This document shows, piece after piece, positions 1 to 8,604 of a DNA stretch of 64,000 nucleotides (position 1 is its first letter; every line of letters begins with the position of its first letter). The notes under the pieces were generated by a model. It ran no database searches and was not told the origin of the DNA. It saw only the letters and a list, made by a program, of their open reading frames with translations. A program made the translations under genes and the position numbers. Source of the stretch: CAYFLR01 sp964343805 (GTDB lineage: Bacteria > Bdellovibrionota_B > Oligoflexia > CAYFLR01); NCBI GenBank assembly GCA_964343805.1, contig CAYFLR010000006.1, forward strand, positions 132,764-196,763. The letters run 5' to 3'.

Positions 1-1154
1 TAAAAGTTACCAAAAAACCTCTCTATGATGCAGAAAAAGGAACTTTAAGCGCCTCTTTGCAAGTAAAATACACCAGACAAGATACCTTGGTTGCCAATTT
101 CACTAACACGGTCAATATCAAAGCCCTCCGCGTAGATCAAGGAATGGTGGTGACCATCGAGACAGAAAAAGTAGCCCCTAAAGTTTCTCTGTTAGAGAAA
201 GCCGTAGGACAAATTTTATTAGTTCCGGCATCTGAGGGTTTATGGCTCATTTCTGAGGTTAATATGACCTTTCCCGGTTTTCGACTGCCTAGCTTTTTTA
301 AAAGCCAAATTAGAAAATCGGCATGGGATATCATGCAAGTATTATCTCAATTTATTGATGCTCCTCTCGAAAAAGAACTTCCTAAAACTCCTGAAACCCT
401 TTATTACAAGGTTCAGTCAGCTAGCTATAAAGTAAAAGTATTTTCATCCTTACTCGAAACTCCTGTTTGTGAAACCTCAGCCAGCGCTTCCATTTTCAAT
501 GATGGACAGCTTAATATTAACTGGAATGAAGTGACCTGTATGAAGGGGATTTCGATTCCTATCAAAGACCTTTTTCCCATAATCGATGACCATGGACATA
601 TCCTCCATCTCTCTAGCTATTTCCACCCGCGTGAATATCCCGGTTTTGAATATATGATCCGTTCTGCCAATGCTCCTATTATGAAAGATCCTGAAACCCA
701 AACACCCTATCGCCCTATTTTTCACCCCCCTAAAATATCGGCGATCCACCCCATAATTCAAGACATTGACCCTATCCAGGGTTTTAGCCTAGATCAGCCA
801 ACAACTCTGTATGATCCTTACACGGCGGGAGGTCAAACCGAAGGGAATATCAGACTGACAGTTCATGAAATAGATAAGCCTTTTGAAGCCCCCTATCTGA
901 ACCAAAAACTAGAGAACATGATTCATTACTCTATTTACTATGAAGGCTTTAAAGGTATTTTCAAATATCGCTATTGGCTCTTTGACCGGATGGAATTTTA
1001 CTGGAGCTATCAACCCGTCATCGTCCCAAAGGTTGTGCTCTATGGCAACTTTGCTCACTATCTCGCTTCCTCACCCGGTTGGATCACTAAAAATTTATTA
1101 GACAATGCTCGAGTTGAAGTGGAACTTATTAAAATTGATTCTCACCATGAATAA
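1..1154 (+). CDS. Unrecognised protein, 5' end cut by window edge
   Basis: The reading frame is open from base 3 to the TAA at 1152-1154, giving 383 visible residues. An in-frame TTG at 57 has no convincing ribosome binding site, so the real start probably lies before the window. I recognise no family. The visible part has no membrane segment; it is rich in Pro, Tyr and aromatic residues, especially around IYYEGFKGIFKYRYW near the C-terminus. It overlaps the next gene, a predicted outer-membrane barrel, by 8 bases, so the two are probably co-transcribed and both may act in the envelope. That role is inference only. Coding status is likely because of length and the tight overlap. Confidence 0.7.
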   Translation, partial: KVTKKPLYDAEKGTLSASLQVKYTRQDTLVANFTNTVNIKALRVDQGMVVTIETEKVAPKVSLLEKAVGQILLVPASEGLWLISEVNMTFPGFRLPSFFKSQIRKSAWDIMQVLSQFIDAPLEKELPKTPETLYYKVQSASYKVKVFSSLLETPVCETSASASIFNDGQLNINWNEVTCMKGISIPIKDLFPIIDDHGHILHLSSYFHPREYPGFEYMIRSANAPIMKDPETQTPYRPIFHPPKISAIHPIIQDIDPIQGFSLDQPTTLYDPYTAGGQTEGNIRLTVHEIDKPFEAPYLNQKLENMIHYSIYYEGFKGIFKYRYWLFDRMEFYWSYQPVIVPKVVLYGNFAHYLASSPGWITKNLLDNARVEVELIKIDSHHE

Positions 1155-2405
1155 ACCAATCCTCCTTTTCTTTTTACTCCTATTCTTAGTTCCCTTAATT
1201 AAACTGAGTGCTTTTTCACCCCCTCAATATTTTCTAGAAAGCTCTTCGGCTTCCCATTACTCTGCATCAGCTGATAGTTCTAAGCACATCGGACTCAATT
1301 TAGGGACCTCCGCCTCATTTAAAAGCAGAAAATATCTCTTGGGAGGAAACCATAACTATCTCGATGAGAAGTTTAGATGGGAACTCACTAAATCTCAGGC
1401 ATCCATCTCTATTCCATGGAATAATAACCTTCAGTGGGGAATAGAAAGCCCGCTTTTTTATGTCACCGTTCCCACCACCACTCTAGAAAGTGCTCCCATC
1501 TTCCTGATTAACCAAAAAGTTAATTTAGATATTTTCGGCAAACTTAAAATCTATTCTCACCTCAAAGCCTTTGTAAAGTATAAGTTCGATCGAACACTTG
1601 TTACCTTGAGAGCCTATCATCATAATGTGGGCTATGACATCACTCTGCAAGATCATGACACCAAATACCGTTTGCTCACAGCCCAAGGATCCTTTCATAA
1701 AAACAAACTCATGTTTGTCATAAGGCATCAGTTAGATGAACGTATCACCTTGGCTTTCCAAACAGATCTTATTACCTATCCATCCCAAACCACTAAAGTG
1801 AGTCTCGCTGATCTGCAACCACTTAAAGAGCCTTTAGTTAGTAAACNNNNNNNNNNNNNNNNNNNNNNNNNNNNNNNNNNNNNNNNNNNNNNNNNNNNNN
1901 NNNNNNNTTTTTTACCAAGACTCACCTGGCTGCTTCTTATAGTTTTTTAAAGCAGCATGAAATCAATTTAGAGTTTATTTACGAACGCTATCCCATATCA
2001 GCTCGCCGTTTTTCTTTACAGAATTTTGCTTTTAAAAACGTGGATTACCATGACACCCTATCACCTGGCCTACTCTATTTACTTAAATTTAGAAATGGAG
2101 CCCGACTCTCTTTTGCTATGCGTTATTTGCCAAGTAATATTGGAAATGGTCACCCTGAAGTGGATGGCAAAACTGGTTATGGACTCCTTGATTTCTATCT
2201 ATTTAATTATTATCTTAAACCCTCTGAGCAGTTTGCTTTGGCATTCGGTAGCCCCTTACCTGCTATTCAGAAGTTTCCTCTTTGGTTAGAGGGAGGAGTC
2301 ATGCTCATTCATTCGGATGTGGCGGTGGAAACCGCAGGAGAAAATCCGGGAATATACAAACACACTCATATTCATTTTCCGGTTTATTTGACTACTTATT
2401 TCTGA
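1147..2405 (+). CDS. Predicted outer-membrane beta-barrel protein, split by an assembly gap
   Basis: The start is ATG 1147, which overlaps the upstream stop and opens a clear signal peptide: MNKP, a run of Leu/Phe/Ile, then a cleavage region near LSA-FSPP. About 233 residues are readable before the 61-N gap. After the gap the frame beginning at 1908 continues for 165 residues to TAA-TTT-equivalent sequence ending in stop at 2403-2405. The two halves are in different frames only because the number of Ns is an estimate. The protein has many short alternating polar/hydrophobic stretches. It ends in a Phe after the pattern HFPVYLTTYF, the usual C-terminal beta-signal for BAM-dependent insertion. 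Function is unknown; a porin or transport channel is possible. No homologue is recognised. Confidence 0.6.
1847..1907. other. Assembly gap of 61 N
   Basis: Run of N inside the beta-barrel gene. The frame before it and the frame after it differ by a non-multiple of three, so its true length is not 61. Confidence 0.98.
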
Positions 2406-2799
2406 GGTGTCCTGTCAGGCGTCGGCGTTCAGATGTCGGGCGTCAGACTTCACCGTCAATATGTCTCCGAACAGGCCACGATAGATTATCGTCAGCACTT
2501 GGCGGACTCATTTTACCCGGTTTTGTTTGCGAACAGCTCACGATAGATTATCGTCGGCACTTGGCGGACACATTTTACCCGATTTTGTTTGCGAACAGCT
2601 CACGATAGATTATCGTCGGCACTTGGCGGACTCATTTCACCCGGTTTTGTTTCCGTGGAGCCAAATAGTTTAGAAAAAAGCCCCTCCCCACCTAATATGG
2701 CTAGATTCTCCAACCCCAACTCTTCTTGCTCACAGTTTAAGTTTTACATTAAAATGCCGACTCAAGGTTACAACTTACTCTATGACAATAGGAGGTCGT
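2406..2799. other. 394-base intergenic stretch holding tandem repeats
   Basis: This stretch is GC-richer than the surrounding genes in its first 250 bases. It starts with a short imperfect duplication of about 15 bases (tcaggcgtcggcgt and tcagatgtcgggcgt, around 2415-2445), then holds three 62-bp repeats (2469-2654). After them comes an AT-richer leader of about 145 bases before the GTG start at 2800. Open frames run across the repeats, but a 62-base period changes frame from unit to unit, so they are not credible genes. Confidence 0.75.
2469..2654. repeat. Three 62-bp tandem direct repeats, each with a 15-base palindrome
   Basis: Units begin with GAACAG at 2469, 2531 and 2593 and are 62 bp apart with only a few substitutions. 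Each carries the inverted repeat ACGATAgatTATCGT followed by a conserved TTGGCGGAC and a T-rich end. The units are contiguous with no unique spacers, so this is not a CRISPR array. They lie between the barrel gene and the lipoprotein gene. They could be an array of protein-binding sites or a noncoding repeat family. A decayed copy is found at 5452-5488. Confidence 0.9.
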
Positions 2800-3639
2800 G
2801 TGAATAAACTACTAACAATGCTTTTTATTTTAGTAATATCAGGATGTAAAACAACCCACAACCTACCAGACTCAGAAGTAAAGACAGTGGGAAACACTTT
2901 GAATGATATATCATTGACCTTTTCTGTTGCCAAAGTGACTGAGCAGGACAATAGCATTTCCATTGGGAAATCAGAACCCAGAGGGGAAGTTGTTGATTTG
3001 GTTGGTTATACTAACGGCACACTCAAATTGACGGTACTGCGTAATAGAGAGGTTGAAAGTGGATCTCGAGTACAAACTGTGACCATTGATTTAGGAAATG
3101 AAAAAAGAGTGAGTGAACTTCACTTTCTTATAAAGAACTCCAAAACCCCTTTAAATATTACCCGACATGAAGGGTTAGACGGTGCGAGCCCTGTCATATT
3201 ATATGAAAATGATAAGATACTGTGGCCTAATAAGGAGCACTTGATATCCTACTACAAGAAACTTATCAATGACCTGGATTACATCCACAAAAAAGCAGAC
3301 TCTCAGGTCAACAGATCTATTTCTGTAGCTGTAATGTTCTCTGTCGGGTTTGGTGGATTGGGTTATCATAATGGGGGATTAAAAAAAGGGGTTATTAGTT
3401 TTGTTCTAACCGGGCTTTTTATGGGAGGGTTAACTTATATAAATTTAGAAGGTGGTGGCTGGTTAGCAGCCCTTAGAGACAATCCTCAGAAGATTAAAAA
3501 ATTAGAGCAGAAAGTTGATGAAATATCCGATGAAATTGCAGCTATCAAGGATACCGGAGACCCTGAAGCCTATATCGAGGCTATAAGCCTAAATAAACAC
3601 GAGATTCTTAAGCTCTATAAACAGGCGTTAGAGAATTAG
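2800..3639 (+). CDS. Predicted lipoprotein with two hydrophobic segments and a coiled coil, unknown function
   Basis: I choose GTG 2800 because AGGAGG lies at 2790-2795; an ATG at 2782 is upstream of that site. The 279-residue product starts with a lipoprotein signal ending in the lipobox VISGC (Cys16). The central part is soluble and beta-like. Residues about 170-225 contain two Gly-rich hydrophobic segments (VAVMFSVGFGGLG and VISFVLTGLFMGG) that could be membrane spans or a glycine-zipper hairpin. A short coiled coil (LEQKVDEISDEIAAI) follows near residue 235. Its stop overlaps the stop of the convergent gene by three bases. I do not recognise the family. Location at the inner leaflet of the outer membrane is inferred from the lipobox. 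Confidence 0.75.
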   Translation: MNKLLTMLFILVISGCKTTHNLPDSEVKTVGNTLNDISLTFSVAKVTEQDNSISIGKSEPRGEVVDLVGYTNGTLKLTVLRNREVESGSRVQTVTIDLGNEKRVSELHFLIKNSKTPLNITRHEGLDGASPVILYENDKILWPNKEHLISYYKKLINDLDYIHKKADSQVNRSISVAVMFSVGFGGLGYHNGGLKKGVISFVLTGLFMGGLTYINLEGGGWLAALRDNPQKIKKLEQKVDEISDEIAAIKDTGDPEAYIEAISLNKHEILKLYKQALEN

Positions 3640-5363
3640 AGAGATAATTGTTTGAAATAGGATTGCTTTTCAGCAAGTTGGGAAAGTAGCTCCTCCCTCT
3701 GAGCTTGAAGCGTGACTATTTCTTCACCCCGAGTTGAGCTTTGTATCTTAATTTCTAATAAAGCGATCTTAGCTTCGAGTCGTTTTATAATGTAGTCAAT
3801 TGCTAACCTTTTAAGTTGAACCCTCTCCTCACCCTGAACTGCTCTGGCTTCTTTATTGATGGCAAGATAGAGAATCGCCCATTTTTTTACCTGCAAAGAA
3901 AGAGTCTCCTCTTTGGTAATCCCTGGCCTTTGAAGTTCTATTTCAATTTCCGCTAATCGTTGCTGTTTTTCCAGAGCAATACGTTTACTCACATTTCTGG
4001 TAGAAGCAAAGAGAGGATTAAGTTGAGCTTCGACCCTTTGAATTTCTTGCTGTTGTTGATCGGCAAAGATTTGACCTATCAGTTTTAAATCTTCCAGTTT
4101 CTTATTGTTAGCTTTTCGCGGATCTACTTTGAGACAACAGAACTGTTTCCAACTGAGGGAAGAGTTTTTTATGAATTGATCTATAAATTTCCGTTCTTCA
4201 GTACTCCATTTGATCTCTTGCATAGAGAAGTTCAATAGGTTCACCCAGGAATCTTCATTCTCCAGTGATGGTTGGAGTGAAAGTAAAGTTAATAGCATCT
4301 TATCAAAATCCCTCTGCTCTCTCACTGTCAATTCAACACGTAAAGGGAGTAATACAGATATTCTAGCGATTTTTTCCCACTCTAAATCTATATTAATCCC
4401 CTCTTCAAACTCATCCCAATTTTGAATAAAATCAAAAGCTAGGCTCCCTAGATAAGTGAGCATGAGAAGAGCTGCTGTTTTCTCAAGGCTATGTCTTTTC
4501 TTCACTAAACGGTTGAATGGTTCTAGATTCTTACTTAAAACGCCTTTTTCTAGAACTTTGAGGGCAGCGTCAAACTGAGGACTTTGAGCAATGACTCGTG
4601 AAGTGCCAGCCGTTACTATACTAATAGAAAATGTGGGATCTAAAAAAACCAAGGGAAGATTCAGAAACAGTTGGCTTATATTTTTCCAGCCAACAAATGA
4701 TTGAAGGTTTAAACTCTTTTTAGCCAGGGATTGCTGAAATTTTTTGGTGGATTTCATCTGACCTAAACGGATCAGCCCTAGGGCTAAAGTTTGATTACTG
4801 GTGCTGGCAATCTGTTTCCCGTATGACCAGATGGGAATCACTTGGGTGGGAGAGAGAGAGATTGTATTTTGGTTAAAAATTTGAAAGTGCAATCTATGAA
4901 CCCGAGCTGCTAACCAATCGGATCGATCCTGTTTTGAAAAATTCTTTTTCCAATCAAGGTCTTTTATATCCGCTGACAGACGAGACAACTCTTTATGGGC
5001 CAGTTGTCTCATCCGTGTATTGAAACTAAGTTTAACTCCATGGAGTTCAGGGGTTACTAGATGGCTTGGAATTTGAGTCCCGAACATAGCCGACCAAACC
5101 TTCGCTTCATAAGCATTACCCTGCATTAAAAAGGTCAGGAGACCCTCGATACTCCTTTTTTCTTTTGAAAGTTTTCCCTCTAAAAACTCATTGAGATAGA
5201 GTTGATCAAACCTTTGTATTTCTATAAATTTGTTTAATCTATCTGCGTGGAGGTTTTTATTAGCTCCTCCCCGCCGGGCATCTACTAAAGATTGACATCG
5301 AAAGAAAAGAGGTGCGCTATAAAAAAAGTGGATAGGTAGAGTAATGGCTATAATTAGCGCCAC
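3636..5363 (-). CDS. Unrecognised 575-residue membrane-anchored helical protein
   Basis: A long protein with one N-terminal hydrophobic segment (VALIIAITLPIHFF) and then mostly helical, Leu- and Lys-rich sequence. The last 150 residues (from about 430) are strongly coiled-coil (QQQQEIQRVEAQL, IIKRLEAKIALLEIKI). The annotated start is GTG at 5363. However, the frame is open further upstream, and a perfect AGGAGG (5402-5407) sits 5 bases before an in-frame ATA (5394-5396). That ATA would add a basic N-terminus (NHRVKKIGS) typical of a membrane anchor. The true start may therefore be the unusual ATA or an ATG lost to a base error. No family recognised. It is convergent with the lipoprotein gene at 2800. 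Confidence 0.7.
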   Translation of the reverse strand: MALIIAITLPIHFFYSAPLFFRCQSLVDARRGGANKNLHADRLNKFIEIQRFDQLYLNEFLEGKLSKEKRSIEGLLTFLMQGNAYEAKVWSAMFGTQIPSHLVTPELHGVKLSFNTRMRQLAHKELSRLSADIKDLDWKKNFSKQDRSDWLAARVHRLHFQIFNQNTISLSPTQVIPIWSYGKQIASTSNQTLALGLIRLGQMKSTKKFQQSLAKKSLNLQSFVGWKNISQLFLNLPLVFLDPTFSISIVTAGTSRVIAQSPQFDAALKVLEKGVLSKNLEPFNRLVKKRHSLEKTAALLMLTYLGSLAFDFIQNWDEFEEGINIDLEWEKIARISVLLPLRVELTVREQRDFDKMLLTLLSLQPSLENEDSWVNLLNFSMQEIKWSTEERKFIDQFIKNSSLSWKQFCCLKVDPRKANNKKLEDLKLIGQIFADQQQQEIQRVEAQLNPLFASTRNVSKRIALEKQQRLAEIEIELQRPGITKEETLSLQVKKWAILYLAINKEARAVQGEERVQLKRLAIDYIIKRLEAKIALLEIKIQSSTRGEEIVTLQAQREELLSQLAEKQSYFKQLSL

Positions 5364-5393
5364 TAGGGATCCAATTTTTTTTACCCTGTGATT

Positions 5394-5407
5394 TATGGGT
5401 TCCTCCT
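5394..5407 (-). promoter_or_regulatory. Strong Shine-Dalgarno placed before an ATA codon
   Basis: On the minus strand AGGAGG is followed by aaccc and then ATA in frame with the 575-residue protein. No ATG, GTG or TTG is found at normal spacing. The downstream GTG at 5363 is 38 bases from the AGGAGG. Confidence 0.5.
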
Positions 5408-5451
5408 ACAAATTAACATCTATTACCATCTTTACCTGCGTAGAGTTCTCT

Positions 5452-5488
5452 TCGGCATTTAGCAGACACTTTTTACTTGTTTTTTGCC
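5452..5488. repeat. Decayed copy of the 62-bp repeat core
   Basis: This stretch aligns without gaps to about 31 bases of the repeat unit from TCGGCA through GACAC to the T-rich end, with roughly three quarters identity. Most differences are C to T or G to A changes. It lies just upstream of the endonuclease-family lipoprotein gene. Confidence 0.5.
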
Positions 5489-5521
5489 CAATATCCATTG
5501 AAACCCCTCCCGATTTCAGAT

Positions 5522-6340
5522 ATGAATCAGTCAATGGTTAAACTATCCCTGATAAAAACCCTCATAATACTTTCACTCGCTTCTTGCACCGACTCCAATC
5601 TCACCACCCTCGGTGATCGCTACGAAAAAGCAGTTTGGCAAAGTATCAAAACACCCGCTAAATCCCGTTGTAGCCAAGGTAAGGTTTATCTATTCAACTG
5701 GAATATCTTTGCCAGTCAATCCAAAGAGTCAGCCAATGAAGAGATCCTGGAGCAACAACCAGTCCCTGAAGTACTGACTCTACAAGAAATTAAGGAAGAG
5801 CATGCCAAAGAGCTGGCAGAAAAGCTTGGTTATCAATATTACCATCGGGGAAACAACGCCATTTTATCTAAATATCCCATCATTAAACGTGGGGTCTCAA
5901 CTGTCAGCGATGATAAGTACCGAACGTTCATTTATACCGATCTCCAAATAAAAGAGCAGGTCTTACGAGTCTATTGCACCCATTTTTCTTATAAGGTGAG
6001 TAAAGCTCAACCCTTTATCCCAGAGCACCGGAAACAAGAAGCCCTCAACCTCATAAAGGATGCGGAAACTCATCAAGGACCAGTTATTATTTCAGGAGAT
6101 ATGAACACTCTTTCCGGTATAGAGCCACTTCATGAGGAAGAGGTGAATGAAGCTCTATTAGAAAAAGGCTTTCTGGATGCCTTTGCCTATAATCCAGCTA
6201 CCACACATTTATTACTCGGGCGATTAGATTGGATTTACTATAAAGGCCTCTATTTAAACAAAGAGGTGCTAGGAAACTATTCTTTCTCAGATCATAGATG
6301 GCTCGGTGCAGAATTTTGCCTTGTTAATTCAAATATGTGA
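5522..6340 (+). CDS. Endonuclease/exonuclease/phosphatase-family lipoprotein
   Basis: I start the gene at ATG 5522 (another ATG at 5534 is equally possible); the upstream TTG at 5477 would place residues before the signal peptide. The product has a lipoprotein signal with lipobox SLASC (Cys22), so it should sit in the envelope. The rest matches the EEP fold: N61 in FNWNIF, QE at 88-89 (metal ligand Glu89), H154 in CTHFSY, the GDMN motif at 192-195, D236 in LDWIYY and SDH at 256-258. Family members cleave phosphodiesters (nucleases, sphingomyelinases) or phosphomonoesters, and the substrate cannot be told here. All key residues are present, so it is probably active. Confidence 0.8.
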   Translation: MNQSMVKLSLIKTLIILSLASCTDSNLTTLGDRYEKAVWQSIKTPAKSRCSQGKVYLFNWNIFASQSKESANEEILEQQPVPEVLTLQEIKEEHAKELAEKLGYQYYHRGNNAILSKYPIIKRGVSTVSDDKYRTFIYTDLQIKEQVLRVYCTHFSYKVSKAQPFIPEHRKQEALNLIKDAETHQGPVIISGDMNTLSGIEPLHEEEVNEALLEKGFLDAFAYNPATTHLLLGRLDWIYYKGLYLNKEVLGNYSFSDHRWLGAEFCLVNSNM

Positions 6341-6351
6341 ATAATTGCTAC

Positions 6352-6381
6352 TTGACACCAACGGATCGCTAATAATAAAAA
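6352..6381 (+). promoter_or_regulatory. Possible sigma-70 promoter
   Basis: A consensus TTGACA at 6352-6357 is followed by A/T-rich TAATAA or TAAAAA at 15 or 18 bases. It lies about 30 bases before the gene at 6408. The -35 box is perfect, but the -10 box is uncertain. Confidence 0.4.
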
Positions 6382-6407
6382 ATGCATAACTAATTGAGGA
6401 GATTGTG

Positions 6408-6848
6408 ATGAGTAAAGACGAATTAGCGAGCTTCATAGAAAGCATCATGAAAACAATCAATAAAAATGGTTACCCGGAGAAACGAGTAGCTATTTCCATG
6501 GACCGGCTCTATGAAAGTGCCCATAAAAAAGGGTTAAACTTCAATAAAGTGCGAAAAGAGCTCCATAAAGAGGGGGTTCAAACTGAACTTACCAGTGAAA
6601 AAGTTATCTTTTCTTCCTTATCAGAAGAATCAACCACAGACAGTTCCTTCGCTGATCAGATGAAGGATAATTTAAATGGCTTTAATTTCGATAATTTGGA
6701 TAAAGATCAAATCATGCAACAGGCAGCTGATATGATGAAAAATATGTCACCCGATCAGCTGAAAGCCATGCAGGAAGCCTTTACCAATATGAGCGAAGAG
6801 CAAAAAGCGGAGCTTATAAAGAAGGGCAAAGATTTGGGCATTATTTAA
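6408..6848 (+). CDS. Small conserved-looking acidic protein, unknown function
   Basis: ATG 6408 is chosen over the GTG three bases earlier because GAGGAG lies at 6396-6401. The 146-residue product is soluble. Its N-terminal half (ELASFIESIMKTINKNGYPEKRVAI) looks like a small helical, possibly winged-helix-like domain. Its C-terminal half is helical and rich in Met, Gln and Asp (MQQAADMMKNMSPDQL, then NMSEEQKAEL), resembling the helical repeats found in chaperone-associated proteins. I do not recognise the family. It precedes pyrG on the same strand with a 118-base gap. Confidence 0.7.
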   Translation: MSKDELASFIESIMKTINKNGYPEKRVAISMDRLYESAHKKGLNFNKVRKELHKEGVQTELTSEKVIFSSLSEESTTDSSFADQMKDNLNGFNFDNLDKDQIMQQAADMMKNMSPDQLKAMQEAFTNMSEEQKAELIKKGKDLGII

Positions 6849-6966
6849 GCCGGATTTTACCCAAAAACCCATAGACGAAAATGCACAATTATAGTAATTG
6901 CCGTATAGTAATTTTTTCTTAGATCGATATTTGACCTGGTTTTTTAAAATCAAAAGGGAGCTTTAA

Positions 6967-8595
6967 ATGCCTCAATCCAAGCGGAAACCCAAAATTATTT
7001 TTGTAACCGGTGGTGTGGTCTCGTCTTTAGGTAAAGGTATTGTAGGTGCCTCTATCGGTGCTTTACTAGAGATGAGAGGCTTAAAAATTGCTTTAACCAA
7101 GATGGACCCTTATATCAATGTGGATCCGGGCACCATGAGTCCTTATCAGCATGGTGAAGTATTTGTTACAGATGACGGGGCTGAAACCGATCTTGATCTA
7201 GGTCACTACTCTAGATTTACCAATGCTAAACTCTCCAAAAAGAACAGTTTTACAGCGGGAAAGGTCTATGCCACGGTTATTCAAAATGAAAGAAAGGGCA
7301 AGTACCTGGGGCGCACCATCCAAGTCATTCCCCATATCACTGATCAAATCAAAGAAAATATCTACAAAGCCAGTGAAGGAGTGGATGTATCGATCATAGA
7401 AATTGGAGGAACCATTGGTGACATTGAAAGCCTCCCCTTCCTTGAGACCGTTAGACAGCTCAAATTAGAAAGCAAAATAGATGATATCTGCAGTGTTCAT
7501 TTAACTCTGATTCCTTATATTAGTGCGGCAGGAGAATTAAAATCAAAGCCCACTCAGCACAGCGTACAAAAGATGAGAGAGATCGGTATTCAACCTGACA
7601 TATTAGTGTGTCGAACCGAGCGGCAGATTGAACCTGATATAAGACGTAAGATAAGTCTCTTTTGTAACATTAGAGAGCATTGTGTCATCGAAGCGACCGA
7701 TGTTGACAATATCTATAAAATCCCTCTTCTTCTCCATGGTCAAGGAATGGATGAAACCATTGTAGATCTGCTTGGAATATGGACGGGTGCTCCTAACCTA
7801 GAACCCTGGAAGGATTTTATCCACCGATTAGAGTATCCTAAATTTGAAATTAGAATCGCCATGGTGGGTAAATACACTGGGCTCACCGAGTCTTATAAAA
7901 GTGTGGCCGAAGCTCTGACTCACGGAGGTATTTCCAATGAAGCCCGAGTGAGTATCGTTTATATCAACTCAGAGTCCTTAACTAAAAATAATGTGGAAGA
8001 TCAGCTATCCTCCTGTGACGGCATATTAATCCCTGGTGGTTTTGGCAATAGAGGAACTGAAGGAAAATTGATTGCCATTGAATATGCGAGAAATAATCAA
8101 ATCCCCTTTTTCGGTATCTGCTTGGGCATGCAGATTGCCTGTATTGAGTTTGGTCGCAATGTTTGTAATATTGAAGATGCCACCAGTGAAGAGATTGACC
8201 CAGAAGGTAAAAATCAGGTGATCCATTATATGGATGAGCAACGTAAGATCACTGACAAAGGGGCCACCATGAGATTAGGCTCCTACCCCTGTCAATTGAC
8301 CAAAGGTACCCATACCAGTAAAATATTTAATAACAAAAAAACTATCCATGCGAGACATCGTCATAGATATGAGTTTAACAATAAATTCAAATCCCAATTT
8401 GAGAAAAAGGGATTTGTATTTAGTGGGCTCTCTCCCGATAAAACCTTAGTGGAAATGATCGAGATCAAAGATCACCCTTGGTTTATCGGTTGTCAATTTC
8501 ATCCTGAATTTCAATCATCACCGCGCAGCCCCAATCCTTTATTTACTAGCTTCATAAAGGCTTCACTGGAACACAAAGAAAGGAACGGAAATTAG
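6967..8595 (+). CDS. pyrG: CTP synthase
   Basis: This enzyme makes CTP from UTP, ATP and glutamine in the cytoplasm, the last step of pyrimidine nucleotide synthesis. At 542 residues it is full length. The N-terminal amidoligase domain opens with KIIFVTGGVVSSLGKGI, containing the P-loop. The C-terminal class-I glutamine amidotransferase domain has the nucleophile Cys385 in GICLGMQ and the partners His512 and Glu514 in FHPEF. A GGGAG ribosome site precedes ATG 6967. It heads a same-strand run with kdsD and the LPS transport genes, an arrangement common in proteobacteria. Confidence 0.98.
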   Translation: MPQSKRKPKIIFVTGGVVSSLGKGIVGASIGALLEMRGLKIALTKMDPYINVDPGTMSPYQHGEVFVTDDGAETDLDLGHYSRFTNAKLSKKNSFTAGKVYATVIQNERKGKYLGRTIQVIPHITDQIKENIYKASEGVDVSIIEIGGTIGDIESLPFLETVRQLKLESKIDDICSVHLTLIPYISAAGELKSKPTQHSVQKMREIGIQPDILVCRTERQIEPDIRRKISLFCNIREHCVIEATDVDNIYKIPLLLHGQGMDETIVDLLGIWTGAPNLEPWKDFIHRLEYPKFEIRIAMVGKYTGLTESYKSVAEALTHGGISNEARVSIVYINSESLTKNNVEDQLSSCDGILIPGGFGNRGTEGKLIAIEYARNNQIPFFGICLGMQIACIEFGRNVCNIEDATSEEIDPEGKNQVIHYMDEQRKITDKGATMRLGSYPCQLTKGTHTSKIFNNKKTIHARHRHRYEFNNKFKSQFEKKGFVFSGLSPDKTLVEMIEIKDHPWFIGCQFHPEFQSSPRSPNPLFTSFIKASLEHKERNGN

Positions 8596-8604
8596 GTTAT
8601 TCCC

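Noticed and set aside
2026..2289. Alternative frame over the barrel gene
   Set aside because: It overlaps the better supported frame (2040-2405) and lacks a start signal and family features.
1847..2405. Programmed frameshift or two genes in the barrel region
   Set aside because: The frame change falls exactly at a run of N with estimated length; both parts read as one barrel protein.
2469..2654. CRISPR array
   Set aside because: The units are contiguous without variable spacers and there are no cas genes in the window.
2282..2807. Open frames across the 62-bp repeats
   Set aside because: The period of 62 is not divisible by three, the frame changes between units, and no ribosome site or signal is seen. 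They are repeat artefacts.
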